Counted from the first letter of the stretch, positions 34,645-44,622 are shown. The stretch: DNA of 64,000 bases from Flagellimonas beolgyonensis (GCF_003992615.1 NZ_RZMY01000006.1:1-64000), one strand, 5' to 3'. Made by a program: numbers and translations. The notes: generated by a model from the letters alone, not told the origin.

Positions 34645-37134
34645 ATGCACAGGATTATTATCCCGTTGTTGATGTTGGCGGTAACTGTTGTGACCGGTCA
34701 AGTTCGGCAAAACCAAAATACCATTACTATTTCCGGAAAAGTGATTGAATCCGATACCGGACAACCCTTGGAATATGCTACCTTTGTACTTCAAAATGCT
34801 GATGAACCCGATAAGGTAACTGGTGGGATCACAGATACATCGGGAGAATTTTCAATTGAGACAGCGCCAGGAAAATACAATATAAGGGTTGAGTTTCTTT
34901 CCTTTAAAACATATTCCCTTAATGGGCAAACCTATACTGCCTCTACCAACCTTGGTGCCATCCGTCTACAACCTGATGTAGCCCAATTGGAGGCTGTGGA
35001 AGTGGTTGGGGAACGTACGACCGTGGAAGTCCGTTTGGACAAAAAAATATACAATATCGGGAAAGATATCACCACCAGTGGAGGTAATGTGAGCGATGCC
35101 CTGAACAATATTCCTTCCGTATCCGTGGATGTGGAAGGTGGCATAAGCCTAAGGGGAAATGACAACGTGCGTATTTTGATCAATGGCAAACCTTCCGCTC
35201 TGGCAGGATTTGGTTCCACCGATATATTACAACAATTACCTGCTGATGCCATTGAAAAAGTGGAAGTGATCACCAGTCCTTCAGCCCGTTATGATGCTGA
35301 AGGCACCGCTGGAATCTTGAACATAGTGCTGAAGAAAGAAAAAACCTTGGGTATCAACGGATCTGTCAACACATCCATCGGTATCCCCTTTAATGCCCAA
35401 GCAACAACCAACTTCAATATTCGAACCGATAAATTCAACATATTCAACACGTTGAGTTACTTTCATCGTGAATCGCCAGGGAATGGTAGGTTCGACAATA
35501 ATTACTTGACCGACGCCAGCCAGTTCGACAGAATTTTGGAAGATCGTGATATCACGAGAAACGATGATGGTCTTAGTTTAAATTTGGGCATGGAGTATTT
35601 CCTAACGAAGACCTCCTCCATTACCGGTAGTTTCTTTTATCGACTTTCCGATGAGAACGACCTTACCGAAAACGACAACCAGCGGTTTGTGGATGGCAGT
35701 TTGAACAGTAGGACCTTCAGGAGCGAAGATCAGGGGGAGAAGGACAACAGTCGACAATTCTCGTTGAACTATACCAACAACATCAATGATGAGGGTCACC
35801 AGTTAACGGCCGATTTCCAATTCTCCCACGATAATGAAGATGTGCTTACCCAAATCCAAGAAAGCAACACCGTTCCCAATACCGATTTGTTGGCTCGTGA
35901 GAACATTTACGAAAACCAGACCGAGGACGACGTTTTGGCCCAAGTCGACTATGTGCTCCCCATTGGCGATGCCCAATTTGAAGCCGGTTACCGGGGTACG
36001 TTCAAAAAAGAAGTGAACGATTACCAGTTGGATACCCTCAACCAGGGAAGTGGACAGTTTGAGACCAATTTTGACCTTACCAATACCTTTACCTATAATG
36101 AGAATGTAAATGCCTTATATACCCAATATGGGAACAAATTTGGTAAAATATCCTTTTTATTGGGGCTACGATTGGAAAATACGGAGCTGAAAGGAAGCGT
36201 GGATGCCAGTATCGATAGTCAGGCCTTGCAGGATATTGTAGGTCAGGATGTAGACCTGAACTTCGAAAAAAATTATTTGGGTCTTTTCCCAACCGTCAAC
36301 CTTATTTACGAGATTTCCAAAACCCAAAATATTTCCATTGGTTACAATAGAAGGATCAACAGACCTCGTGGCTGGTTCATCAATCCTTTCCCATCGCGAT
36401 CTAGTAGGACCAACGTTTTTCAAGGTAATCCCGATTTGGATCCCGCTTTTGCCAATGCCTTTGATATCGGTTATTTGAAACGATGGAAAAAACTCACTTT
36501 GACTTCTTCCGTTTATTACCAAAGGGAAACCAATTCCTTTGAGCGCATACAAGAAGAAACCGGCGAGGTAACCTCGGATGGTATCCAGATCATACGTTCT
36601 GTACCCATCAACCTTTCCACTAACGAACGGGTGGGTGCCGAAGCGGGTATCATATACAATCCAGCACGATGGGTGCGTATAAACAGTAGCTTTAACTTTT
36701 TCACCTTTAAATCGGATGGTTCCTTCAACGGCGTGGATTATGGAACGGAAAACACGAGTTGGTTTGCCCGATTAAGCTCCAAGTTTACTTTGCCTGGCAA
36801 GATCGATCTTCAGGCCAATTCCTTCTACATTGGACCAAGACAAAACGCTCAGACCGATACCAAGGGCATGTTCTCCTTAAATCTCGCCTTGGCCAAGGAT
36901 GTCTTCAAGGACAAAGCAACTGTGACTTTGAACGTGAGCGATGTCTTCAACTCAAGAAAACGGATGTCGTTTACCCAAACCCCAACGTTTACTTCAGACA
37001 GTGAATTTCAATGGCGGGTGCGACAGGTGAACCTTTCTTTTATCTATAGGTTCAACCAGCCGAAAGAACGAAATAACCGAAGAGGCAATAACCGACCTGA
37101 TGATCGGGATGAAGAAGGACAATTTCAAGGATAA
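34645..37134 (+). CDS. TonB-dependent-receptor-like outer-membrane beta-barrel protein (OMP_b-brl_3 type)
   Basis: An 829-residue protein. Signal peptide (residues 1-19, LLMLAVTVVTGQ), carboxypeptidase-regulatory-like domain at about 27-112 (ISGKVIESDTGQPLEYATF), plug domain at about 115-225 (RLDKKIYNIG, GNVSDALNNIPSVSVD, ITSPSARYDAEGTAGILNIV), and then a large barrel of the outer-membrane beta-barrel family 3 to the end. The last residues (RGNNRPDDRDEEGQFQG) are a polar tail. Family members sit in the outer membrane and may take up siderophores, oligopeptides or metal complexes with TonB; no SusD partner is adjacent, which argues against a polysaccharide-utilisation role. Single gene with a terminator at 37163-37190. 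Confidence 0.9.
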   Translation: MHRIIIPLLMLAVTVVTGQVRQNQNTITISGKVIESDTGQPLEYATFVLQNADEPDKVTGGITDTSGEFSIETAPGKYNIRVEFLSFKTYSLNGQTYTASTNLGAIRLQPDVAQLEAVEVVGERTTVEVRLDKKIYNIGKDITTSGGNVSDALNNIPSVSVDVEGGISLRGNDNVRILINGKPSALAGFGSTDILQQLPADAIEKVEVITSPSARYDAEGTAGILNIVLKKEKTLGINGSVNTSIGIPFNAQATTNFNIRTDKFNIFNTLSYFHRESPGNGRFDNNYLTDASQFDRILEDRDITRNDDGLSLNLGMEYFLTKTSSITGSFFYRLSDENDLTENDNQRFVDGSLNSRTFRSEDQGEKDNSRQFSLNYTNNINDEGHQLTADFQFSHDNEDVLTQIQESNTVPNTDLLARENIYENQTEDDVLAQVDYVLPIGDAQFEAGYRGTFKKEVNDYQLDTLNQGSGQFETNFDLTNTFTYNENVNALYTQYGNKFGKISFLLGLRLENTELKGSVDASIDSQALQDIVGQDVDLNFEKNYLGLFPTVNLIYEISKTQNISIGYNRRINRPRGWFINPFPSRSSRTNVFQGNPDLDPAFANAFDIGYLKRWKKLTLTSSVYYQRETNSFERIQEETGEVTSDGIQIIRSVPINLSTNERVGAEAGIIYNPARWVRINSSFNFFTFKSDGSFNGVDYGTENTSWFARLSSKFTLPGKIDLQANSFYIGPRQNAQTDTKGMFSLNLALAKDVFKDKATVTLNVSDVFNSRKRMSFTQTPTFTSDSEFQWRVRQVNLSFIYRFNQPKERNNRRGNNRPDDRDEEGQFQG

Positions 37135-37162
37135 ACCAAACCCAATTAACCAACCTAAACTA

Positions 37163-37190
37163 AAAAAGAAGCCAAATTGGCTTCTTTTTT
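37163..37190 (+). terminator. Bidirectional hairpin terminator after the TonB-type gene
   Basis: AAAAAAGAAGCC and GGCTTCTTTTTT are paired around AAATT with further Ts. It works for + strand transcripts and, with the A-run, for the opposite strand. Confidence 0.8.
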
Positions 37191-37240
37191 TATTGTTGAA
37201 AACAACTTAAACCTAGGTTTGGAACAAAACCATTGTAAAC

Positions 37241-37267
37241 AAAAAAGAAGCCGACCGGCTTCTTTTT
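37241..37267. terminator. Second, near-identical hairpin terminator
   Basis: AAAAAAGAAGCCG and CGGCTTCTTTTTT form an almost perfect stem around AC; the minus-strand reading ends in a T-run and closes the small gene whose stop is at 37268-37270. It repeats the stem of the hairpin at 37163-37190. Confidence 0.8.
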
Positions 37268-37441
37268 TTATTCTTCAAGTTGGGCTCTTTTGGCCTCTTT
37301 TCTTTCTTTAAACATTTCCCGAAGGTTGCCGATCAACCAATACGGTACAACAAAGGTCAACAAGAAAATCATCAACCAAAAACCAATGGTTAAAATGGTT
37401 AAAAACGCTAAAAATCCTAAGTATTGGTCAAATTCAAACAT
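37268..37441 (-). CDS. Small single-pass membrane protein, 57 residues
   Basis: ATG at 37439-37441 and TAA at 37268-37270 delimit 57 codons. The protein begins MFEFDQYLGFLAFLTILTIG and has one or two hydrophobic helices (residues ~8-36), PYWLIGNLREMFKE, and a charged C-terminal helix (RKEAKRAQLEE). The strict topology, sense composition and terminator placed at its stop make it a real gene despite its size. Function unknown. It is convergent with the TonB-type gene and divergent from fumC (139 bases). Confidence 0.75.
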   Translation of the reverse strand: MFEFDQYLGFLAFLTILTIGFWLMIFLLTFVVPYWLIGNLREMFKERKEAKRAQLEE

Positions 37442-37552
37442 TTTTCTTCCTTTAGTTGTAACAAAGATACTTTCTTCTTCTGTAAAAAAACAAATCTTGT
37501 TTGAAAAAAGTGTATTTCTCCATGTGGATTACCAAATAAATCCCCTAAGGGT

Positions 37553-37560
37553 TACCTTTG
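37553..37560 (+). promoter_or_regulatory. -7 element of fumC
   Basis: TACCTTTG, exact TAnnTTTG, 19 bases before the ATG at 37580. Confidence 0.45.
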
Positions 37561-37579
37561 TAAAGCTAAAATTTACATC

Positions 37580-38977
37580 ATGGATTTCAGAATAGAAAAA
37601 GACACCATGGGCGAAGTAAAAGTGCCCGCGGACAAGTATTGGGGTGCCCAAACAGAGCGTTCCCGCAACAATTTTAAAATTGGTAGTCCGGCTTCCATGC
37701 CATTGGACATTATTTATGGTTTTGCCTATTTGAAAAAAGCGGCGGCCTACGCCAACCATGAATTGGGGGTATTGAGTATTGAAAAGCGTGATCTGATTGC
37801 CCAGGTTTGTGATGAAATCATGGAGGGCAAATTGGACAATCAATTTCCCTTGGTAATTTGGCAAACCGGTTCCGGTACGCAGAGCAATATGAACGTGAAC
37901 GAGGTGATTGCCAACCGTGCCCATGAACTAGCCGGTAAAAAAATCGGGGAAGGTGAAAAAACAATCCAACCCAACGATGATGTGAACAAGAGCCAATCCT
38001 CCAACGATACGTTCCCCACAGGTATGCACATTGCAGCCTATAAGAAGATCATGGAAGTGACCATTCCCGGGGTGGAACAGTTAAAAAACACCTTGGACAA
38101 AAAATCAAAGGAATTTAAAAATGTGGTGAAAATTGGACGGACCCATTTAATGGATGCCACTCCCCTCACCCTTGGTCAGGAATTCTCGGGTTATGTGTCT
38201 CAGTTGGAACATGGGTTGAAGGCCCTTAAAAATACGCTGGCCCATTTAGGAGAGTTGGCACTTGGAGGAACTGCTGTGGGTACAGGGTTGAATACCCCAA
38301 AAGGATATGATGTTCTTGTAGCGAAATATATTGCCCAATTCACCGGGATGCCCTTCGTGACCGCAGAAAACAAATTTGAGGCACTCGCTGCCCACGATGC
38401 CATTGTGGAAAGCCATGGTGCTTTGAAACAGTTGGCCGTTTCCCTGAACAAAATTGCCAATGATATCCGAATGATGGCTTCCGGTCCCCGTTCGGGCATC
38501 GGTGAGATCATCATCCCGGCCAATGAACCCGGAAGTTCCATTATGCCTGGTAAGGTAAACCCAACCCAATGCGAGGCCATGACCATGGTTTGTGCACAAG
38601 TAATGGGTAACGACGTCGCCATTAGTGTCGGCGGTACGCAAGGTCATTATGAACTGAATGTATTTAAACCCGTAATGGCTGCCAATATTCTACAATCGGC
38701 CCAACTATTGGGTGATGCCTGTGTGAGTTTTGATGAGCACTGTGCCTCTGGAATTGAGCCCAACCACGAAGTAATCAAGACCCTTTTGAACAATTCGTTG
38801 ATGCTGGTGACTGCCCTGAACACCAAAATCGGGTATTACAAGGCCGCTGAGATTGCCAATACGGCCCATAAAAATGGTACCACGTTACGAGAGGAAGCCA
38901 TTAACTTAGGCTACGTAACCCCTGAAGAATATGATGCTTGGGTAAAACCCGAGGATATGGTGGGAAGTTTGAAGTAA
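37580..38977 (+). CDS. fumC: Fumarate hydratase class II
   Basis: A 465-residue enzyme of the fumarase/aspartase superfamily, the usual length for FumC. Features include [20 protein letters not shown] at the start, [19 protein letters not shown] (about residue 96), the [16 protein letters not shown] histidine region (about 187) and the signature [15 protein letters not shown] (about 317), whose flexible loop supplies the catalytic serine. It interconverts fumarate and malate in the TCA cycle without an iron-sulfur cluster. Own promoter and a strong terminator; a single-gene unit. Confidence 0.97.
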   Translation: MDFRIEKDTMGEVKVPADKYWGAQTERSRNNFKIGSPASMPLDIIYGFAYLKKAAAYANHELGVLSIEKRDLIAQVCDEIMEGKLDNQFPLVIWQTGSGTQSNMNVNEVIANRAHELAGKKIGEGEKTIQPNDDVNKSQSSNDTFPTGMHIAAYKKIMEVTIPGVEQLKNTLDKKSKEFKNVVKIGRTHLMDATPLTLGQEFSGYVSQLEHGLKALKNTLAHLGELALGGTAVGTGLNTPKGYDVLVAKYIAQFTGMPFVTAENKFEALAAHDAIVESHGALKQLAVSLNKIANDIRMMASGPRSGIGEIIIPANEPGSSIMPGKVNPTQCEAMTMVCAQVMGNDVAISVGGTQGHYELNVFKPVMAANILQSAQLLGDACVSFDEHCASGIEPNHEVIKTLLNNSLMLVTALNTKIGYYKAAEIANTAHKNGTTLREEAINLGYVTPEEYDAWVKPEDMVGSLK

Positions 38978-39000
38978 ACCTTTTCCAAAAAAACAAAAAT

Positions 39001-39035
39001 AAAAAGGCCCGTCCAATGTTGGACGGGCCTTTTTG
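39001..39035. terminator. Strong bidirectional terminator between fumC and coiled-coil gene
   Basis: AAAAAGGCCCGTCCA and TGGACGGGCCTTTTT are perfect 15-base arms with a 4-base loop. It serves both convergent genes. Confidence 0.9.
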
Positions 39036-39055
39036 TGTATTATGGATAGTGTGTC

Positions 39056-39943
39056 TTACTTCAACTCGAATTTGGAAGTACCCAACAATTTCAATTGGCT
39101 GTCATACACATTTACCATGTAGTTTCCTTTTTGGAATTCACTAGCTGGCTTGTTGATGTAATCACAAACATCCAAAGAATCGTTTTCGTAGTAGAAATTG
39201 GTAGACTTGCTGTAGGTTACGGAAGCACCTTCTTCAGTTGATTTGGAGAAGCTGTCTCCCAATACGTTTCCTTGTGGGTCCAATACTTCGATGTAGAATT
39301 CCCTGTCACCTGCTTCAGCAATTACGTTTTCAGCGATAGTGAAACATACTTTGAATTTGTCGGTGGCACGGGCTCTGGAAGTAGAAACCAATTTTCCACT
39401 GGTTCTTTCTTTAACGGCATCCACAGAGAATTTGGAAAGGCTAAGTGCAGAACCTCTTTCCACAGCATCAGCCAATTGGGTGTTCTGTACGATCAAAGAA
39501 TCGTTGAATACGGTTTGTTTTTCCAATTCAACAAAAGTGCTGTCCCTTTGCATGGCCAACAAGCTGTTGGACTGGGTCAAGGAATCCACTTGCTTCAATA
39601 GTTTTTCTCTTTCAGCTTTAAGAACGCTTACTTGTCTTCTGTAACGGGAAAGGGTGGAAATGTCAGCCTTCATGCTCTGTACGGAGTCGATGTACTTGGC
39701 GATGTTGTCCCTTGCGGCAACCAATTCTTCATTGGTGGCATTGCTTTCCAAGATGGCCTTGTCATATTCGGCTTTCAAGTTGTTCAAATCATTGACAACC
39801 ACTTCTTTTTCTTGGGTAAGCGCTTCAGTAGTTTTTTTCTTATCCTGGTAAAGGCTAATGGTGTAGATGATGGTTCCCAAAAGAACAACACCCAATAGTC
39901 CGGCAATTACCTTCAACCCATTATTGTTTTTTGCTTCAGTCAT
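39056..39943 (-). CDS. Membrane-anchored coiled-coil protein
   Basis: A 295-residue protein with a short cytoplasmic N-terminus, one transmembrane helix (residues ~11-31, VIAGLLGVVLLGTIIYTISL) and a long coiled coil (~35-165, heptads rich in E/K/L). A beta-rich C-terminal domain (~170-295, containing FYIEVLDPQGNVLGDSFSK and NYMVNVYDSQLKLLG) follows. Similar Bacteroidota proteins are often labelled chromosome-partitioning proteins, but no ParA Walker motif is visible, so I reject that name. It probably stands in the inner membrane with the C-terminal domain in the periplasm. Function unknown. Confidence 0.75.
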   Translation of the reverse strand: MTEAKNNNGLKVIAGLLGVVLLGTIIYTISLYQDKKKTTEALTQEKEVVVNDLNNLKAEYDKAILESNATNEELVAARDNIAKYIDSVQSMKADISTLSRYRRQVSVLKAEREKLLKQVDSLTQSNSLLAMQRDSTFVELEKQTVFNDSLIVQNTQLADAVERGSALSLSKFSVDAVKERTSGKLVSTSRARATDKFKVCFTIAENVIAEAGDREFYIEVLDPQGNVLGDSFSKSTEEGASVTYSKSTNFYYENDSLDVCDYINKPASEFQKGNYMVNVYDSQLKLLGTSKFELK

Positions 39944-40107
39944 AACTTTTTAATTTAATTGATTCTCGTTTAAGGTTTTTAATCAATCGTGTTTGGTTTA
40001 TATACGCCTCAGATGTTTATTTGGATCATATCATTGGAAATTATCTTTAAAAAAATTTAATAAATACCTGAAATCCCCTATTTTTAAAGGAATCTCAAAA
40101 AAGCCAC

Positions 40108-40899
40108 ATGAAAAGAAATTTTATCATCACCAGCTTATCCATTATTCTGATGATGGCCTGTAAGCAGAAAGAAAACAAGCAAGAAGCTACCGAATCACCC
40201 TCCGAAGAAGTTGCGATGGAAGCTCCGGCCGAAGTTAACATCACACCCATTGAACACGCCACAGCGGTAATGGAATGGAACGGAATTACCTTATATATGG
40301 ACCCTGTTGGTGGAAAAGCGGCCTTTGAAGGGCAAAATTCCCCAGATATCATCCTAATTACAGATGAACATGGCGACCATTACAATCTGGATACCCTAAA
40401 GGAACTGGATACCCAAAACACGACCATCATTGCACCACAAGCAGTTGCCATCCAGATGCCGGAAGAACTTTCTTCCAAAGTAACCGTTTTGAAAAATGGG
40501 GAGACCAAGACATTCTCCGGAATTTCTGTGGAAGCCATTCCCATGTACAATTTACGGGAAGAAGCGTTGAACTTCCATACCAAAGGCAGGGGCAATGGCT
40601 ATGTATTGACATTTGGTGATGAACGCATCTATTTTTCGGGAGATACGGAAGATATTCCCGAAATGCGGGCATTGCAGAACATTAACAAAGCGTTTGTGTG
40701 CATGAACCTTCCCTACACCATGACGGTTGAAAGTGCAGCCGATGCGGTTATTGAATTTAAACCCAAAGAAGTCTATCCCTATCATTACAGAGGACGTCCA
40801 GATGTGAGCGATGTTGCAAAATTCAAGACCTTGGTGAATGAGGGCGACCCCAATATTTCGGTAGTACAATTGGATTGGTATCCCAAAGATGATTTTTGA
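40108..40899 (+). CDS. Metallo-beta-lactamase-fold hydrolase lipoprotein (UPF0173-like)
   Basis: A 263-residue protein whose first 18 residues form a lipoprotein signal with Cys after M-M-A (SLSIILMMAC). An E/K-rich linker to ~residue 45 is followed by an MBL fold: ITDEHGDHYNLDTL (about residue 90, the H-x-x-D-H-type metal loop), VYFSGDTED-like IYFSGDTEDIP near 172, and a late histidine in YPYHYRGRPD. UPF0173 proteins are small metal-dependent hydrolases of unknown substrate. Lipid anchoring places it in the envelope. No operon partner is obvious; the next gene starts 67 bases later. Confidence 0.85.
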   Translation: MKRNFIITSLSIILMMACKQKENKQEATESPSEEVAMEAPAEVNITPIEHATAVMEWNGITLYMDPVGGKAAFEGQNSPDIILITDEHGDHYNLDTLKELDTQNTTIIAPQAVAIQMPEELSSKVTVLKNGETKTFSGISVEAIPMYNLREEALNFHTKGRGNGYVLTFGDERIYFSGDTEDIPEMRALQNINKAFVCMNLPYTMTVESAADAVIEFKPKEVYPYHYRGRPDVSDVAKFKTLVNEGDPNISVVQLDWYPKDDF

Positions 40900-40966
40900 T
40901 CACACAAAATAATACCCGCTTTTTACCGTTAGGATAACAAACTAGAACCAAATCAAATACTTAACC

Positions 40967-41659
40967 ATGGCTCCCAAATCCCGTGTTTTAGTAGTTGTGG
41001 CGCTATTTATTGCCACAAATGCTACGTTTTCCCAACAATGTGATAATTTTTATTCCAAAGTAACCTACGCGCTCAACCATTGTAAAAAGGCCATGTCGGC
41101 CACCAATTTTGAGCATCAGATGTACTATGCCGATAGGGCTTGGACCGCTTTGGAAAAAGCAAAGGCATCCCAAGGGGATTGTAATTGCGAAAAAGCAGAA
41201 AGCAAGACCATCGATGCGATGGAAACCCTTGACAAGGCCATTGAGCCTGCCGATTGGGAAGCTGGTCGCTTCTTTACCAAAAAGGCGTTGGGCCAGATCA
41301 ATGAATTGATTACCCTAATCGACCAATGCACCTTAGGCACTTCCGTTACAGCCAGCGCCGATGATTATGATTCGGAGGATGTTGCAGCTACCGATCAGGT
41401 TGAAGCCGAAGTGGCCGCTGCACCGGACAATTCCATGGAAATGGAGATGATCAAGGTGTTTGAAAAACATGCCAACGACAAACTCCAATCCGCTGAAAAG
41501 GCGATAGAGCAATTGGTGGAACTATCCAAAACCATTGGAACAGCTTCGTCTAGCTCAGACCAAGACCCCAATAGTTTGGCTGCCCATCAAAAAGCGTACT
41601 TGGAACGCGCCAAAAAGCTATTGGAATCCGGACTTAAAAATATAGGAAGCGAGGAATAA
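40967..41659 (+). CDS. Hypothetical secreted helical protein
   Basis: Not recognised. 230 residues with a signal peptide (VLVVVALFIATNATFSQQ, cut near residue 22), then two helical regions (~25-120 and ~155-230) joined by an acidic linker (ASADDYDSEDVAATDQ). Four cysteines lie in the first region (QQCDNF, NHCKK, DCNCEK), suggesting disulfides in the periplasm. The helical segments with A/E/K spacing resemble TPR-like or four-helix structures. It ends 10 bases before the convergent ettA. Confidence 0.6.
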   Translation: MAPKSRVLVVVALFIATNATFSQQCDNFYSKVTYALNHCKKAMSATNFEHQMYYADRAWTALEKAKASQGDCNCEKAESKTIDAMETLDKAIEPADWEAGRFFTKKALGQINELITLIDQCTLGTSVTASADDYDSEDVAATDQVEAEVAAAPDNSMEMEMIKVFEKHANDKLQSAEKAIEQLVELSKTIGTASSSSDQDPNSLAAHQKAYLERAKKLLESGLKNIGSEE

Positions 41660-41669
41660 TAATCCCTGC

Positions 41670-43361
41670 TTAACGAATCAATTTCTTATACTTGATACGC
41701 TTGGGCATAATATCACCGCCCAGGCGTTTCTTTTTGTTCTCCTCATAATCGGAGAAGGAACCTTCAAAGAAATAAACTTGGGAATCTCCCTCAAAAGCCA
41801 AAATATGGGTACAAATCCGATCCAAGAACCATCGGTCGTGTGATATGATCACCGCACAGCCCGCAAAGTTCTCCAGACCTTCTTCCAAAGCTCGTAAGGT
41901 ATTCACATCCAAATCGTTGGTGGGCTCATCCAGCAGTAACACGTTGCCTTCCTCTTTTAGGGTCATGGCCAAATGCAATCGGTTTCGTTCCCCACCAGAC
42001 AGCATATTTACCTTTTTATTCTGCTCGCTGCCCGAGAAATTGAATCGACTCAAATAAGCCCTGGAATTAACCTGTCTGCCACCCATCATTACCAACTCCT
42101 GACCATCACTGAAGTTTTCCCAAATGGTCTTTTCTGGATCAATATTGGAATGCGATTGATCCACATAGGCAATCTTTGCGGTATCACCCACCACAAACTC
42201 GCCTTTGTCCGGCGTTTCCTCCCCCATGATCATACGGAAAATGGTGGTTTTACCGGCTCCGTTCGGACCAATGATGCCTACGATGCCTGCTTGTGGCAAA
42301 TTAAAGTTAAGATCTTCATACAGCAATTTATCACCGTACGCTTTGCTAACGCCTTTGGCTTCGATTACATTGGTTCCCAAACGAGGTCCATTGGGGATGT
42401 AGATTTCCAGCTTTTCCTCTACCTGTTTTTGATCTTGACTTAGGAGTTTATCGTAATTGTTTAAACGCGCTTTTTGTTTGGCATGTCTTCCTTTAGCCCC
42501 TTGTCGCACCCACTCCAACTCCCGTTCCAATGTTTTCTGACGTTTGGAAGCTTGTTTGCTTTCTTGTGCCAAACGTTTGGCCTTTTGGTCCAACCAACTG
42601 GAATAGTTGCCTTTCCATGGGATACCTTCACCTCTGTCCAATTCCAAAATCCAACCAGCTACATTGTCCAAGAAATACCTATCGTGCGTCACGGCGATCA
42701 CCGTTCCTTTGTATTGTGCCAAATGGTGTTCCAACCAGTGTACCGATTCGGCATCCAAGTGGTTGGTGGGCTCATCGAGTAAAAGTACATCCGGTTCTTG
42801 CAACAACAAACGGCAAAGGGCCACCCTTCTGCGTTCCCCTCCTGACAACACCGCAATTTTTTTATCGGATTCCGGTGTACGTAGCGCATCCATGGCGATT
42901 TCCAACTTGGTATCCAGCTCCCAGGCATTGGAGGCATCAATTTGGTCTTGAAGCGCAGCTTGCTTGTCCATCAACTTCTGCATTTTATCAGGATCCTCAT
43001 ATACTTCAGGAAGCCCAAACATATCGTTGATCTTGTTGTATTCATCAAGGATCGCAACTGTTTCGGCCACACCTTCCTTCACAACTTCCAACACAGTTTT
43101 GTTTTCATCGAGTTGCGGTTCCTGCTCCAAATAACCCACCGTATAACCCGGGGAAAAAACCACATCGCCCTGATAGTTTTTATCCACCCCGGCAATGATC
43201 TTCAACAAAGTTGATTTACCCGAACCGTTAAGACCCAGAATACCGATTTTGGCACCGTAGAAAAAACTCAGATAAATATTTTTAAGCACTGGGGTGTTGG
43301 CCGTTTTATAGGTCTTGGTAACCCCGGACATTGAAAAAATGACCTTCTTATCGTCTGACAT
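41670..43361 (-). CDS. ettA: Energy-dependent translational throttle protein EttA (ABC-F)
   Basis: A 563-residue soluble protein with two ABC ATPase domains and no membrane part. Walker A GLNGSGKST at ~43-51, signature LSGGERRRVALC, Walker B LLLDEPTNHLD; the second set is GPNGAGKTT at ~365, LSGGERNRLHLA and LLLDEPTNDLD. The linker between the domains (KQASKRQKTLERELEWVRQG) and the arm insertion in the first domain identify EttA rather than other ABC-F members. EttA binds the ribosomal E site and controls the first elongation step according to ATP/ADP ratio. Confidence 0.95.
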   Translation of the reverse strand: MSDDKKVIFSMSGVTKTYKTANTPVLKNIYLSFFYGAKIGILGLNGSGKSTLLKIIAGVDKNYQGDVVFSPGYTVGYLEQEPQLDENKTVLEVVKEGVAETVAILDEYNKINDMFGLPEVYEDPDKMQKLMDKQAALQDQIDASNAWELDTKLEIAMDALRTPESDKKIAVLSGGERRRVALCRLLLQEPDVLLLDEPTNHLDAESVHWLEHHLAQYKGTVIAVTHDRYFLDNVAGWILELDRGEGIPWKGNYSSWLDQKAKRLAQESKQASKRQKTLERELEWVRQGAKGRHAKQKARLNNYDKLLSQDQKQVEEKLEIYIPNGPRLGTNVIEAKGVSKAYGDKLLYEDLNFNLPQAGIVGIIGPNGAGKTTIFRMIMGEETPDKGEFVVGDTAKIAYVDQSHSNIDPEKTIWENFSDGQELVMMGGRQVNSRAYLSRFNFSGSEQNKKVNMLSGGERNRLHLAMTLKEEGNVLLLDEPTNDLDVNTLRALEEGLENFAGCAVIISHDRWFLDRICTHILAFEGDSQVYFFEGSFSDYEENKKKRLGGDIMPKRIKYKKLIR

Positions 43362-43390
43362 GTGTAGTAATTAAAAGTTTAGAAACCAGG

Positions 43391-43573
43391 TTACACCCTA
43401 CCTTTTAGGGCATTAAAAACCCAAGCAATGGCAAAAAAGCCGATACCGACCGCCCCAAATCCGTAGCCGGCGACTTCATCATATTTGAATGCACCAAGTG
43501 CAATCATTCCCAATCCAACAAAAATCATGATCCATGTGGCCCAAGCGAGCACTGTATTCTTATTCATTCCCAT
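43391..43573 (-). CDS. CAL67264-like small membrane protein
   Basis: 60 residues from ATG 43573 (MGMNKNTVLAWATWIMIFVG), with two hydrophobic helices (~9-28 and ~36-53) separated by KYDEVAGYG. An upstream ATG at 43615 would add a polar stretch not expected of the family. It matches the small two-helix membrane family seen across Flavobacteriaceae. Function unknown. It lies 29 bases upstream of ettA in the same direction and may share its transcript. Confidence 0.75.
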   Translation of the reverse strand: MGMNKNTVLAWATWIMIFVGLGMIALGAFKYDEVAGYGFGAVGIGFFAIAWVFNALKGRV

Positions 43574-43638
43574 TGTTAATCGTTCTGTAGCCGTCAAATA
43601 TCGGAAAAAATGCAATAATCTAAATGGGTTGCGTGCTA

Positions 43639-44622
43639 TTATGTCTCAAAAGGGAAACGGATGCCGCAAATTTTACGGACCTTGTCCAAAAGCCAGGCTA
43701 AATCCAAACTATTTTGATGTGACCAAAGGTCACTTTCAATCTTGTTTGCCCGTAAACAACGGTTCACCTCCAAAATTTCATAATAATACCCGTTTCCTTT
43801 CAATGGGAGTTCCACTACCTCTTCCAACTCACCCTTCACCATTCGATACCCTCTGGCCTCATGCCATCTGGGTCTCAAAAAGATTTCACCTTGTGAACCT
43901 GAAATTTCAGCCTCCATATGGGAATTACTGGTAAGACCACTGTACAGGACCGCTTGTGCGTTGGGATATTGAAAAATCATACTGGTCTGCAGTTCCGTGC
44001 CATTTTCGTGAAAATTGGAGGCAGCCAAAATAGTTTCGGGCATTCCCAACAACAAATACGAAAGAAAAATGGGATAAATGCCGATATCCAAAATGGAACC
44101 GGATGCCAAATTAAGATTCAATATTCGGGAATCCTCGTCGCGATCGAGTCCATAAAAAGCGAAATCGGCATGTAAATAGGTTAGGTCACCGATTTGCCCT
44201 TGCTCCACTTTATCTTTCACCTGTTGAATCGTAGGGTTGAATCGTGACCAAAGCGCTTCCATCAGAAACACATTGTTCGCTTTGGCAACAGCAACCATTT
44301 CCTCCACTTCCGCCCTACTGATGCCCATGGGTTTTTCGCAAAGCACGTGTTTTCCATTCTTCATGGCTGCAATGGCCAAATCTTTATGAAAATTGTGCGG
44401 AGTGGCGATATACAGAGCGTCCACCACATCGGATTGAAACAGTTCGTCATAACTGCCAAAGGCATGGGGAATGTTGTATTCTTTGGCAAATGCTTTTGCC
44501 CGTCCCAAATTTCTTGATGCGACCCCGGTCAATTCTGCATCGTCAACAAGACTTAAATCTGAAACAAATTTTGTGGCAATTTTTCCAGGGCCCACAATGC
44601 CCCATCTGATTTTGGTTTCCAT
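43639..44622 (-). CDS. Gfo/Idh/MocA family NAD(P)-dependent oxidoreductase
   Basis: About 327 residues from ATG 44622 (METKIRWGIVGPGKIATKF). The Rossmann glycine motif G-x-G-x-x-A is at ~9-14, ATPHNFHKDL near 75, and the E-K-P-M-G motif (CEKPMGI) near 96, the conserved catalytic lysine. Family enzymes oxidise or reduce sugars, inositol or related alcohols. The start three codons earlier (44631) is excluded because a TAnnTTTG promoter element covers it. The substrate cannot be deduced. Confidence 0.9.
   Translation of the reverse strand: METKIRWGIVGPGKIATKFVSDLSLVDDAELTGVASRNLGRAKAFAKEYNIPHAFGSYDELFQSDVVDALYIATPHNFHKDLAIAAMKNGKHVLCEKPMGISRAEVEEMVAVAKANNVFLMEALWSRFNPTIQQVKDKVEQGQIGDLTYLHADFAFYGLDRDEDSRILNLNLASGSILDIGIYPIFLSYLLLGMPETILAASNFHENGTELQTSMIFQYPNAQAVLYSGLTSNSHMEAEISGSQGEIFLRPRWHEARGYRMVKGELEEVVELPLKGNGYYYEILEVNRCLRANKIESDLWSHQNSLDLAWLLDKVRKICGIRFPFET

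Noticed and set aside
37290..37595. A 101-codon plus-strand frame overlapping the start of fumC
   Set aside because: It runs antisense to the small membrane protein gene and into fumC out of frame; Lys/Asn/Ile-rich composition without motifs.
39056..39943. Chromosome partitioning (ParA-type) label
   Set aside because: No Walker A or deviant Walker motif; the protein has a membrane anchor, a coiled coil and a beta domain.
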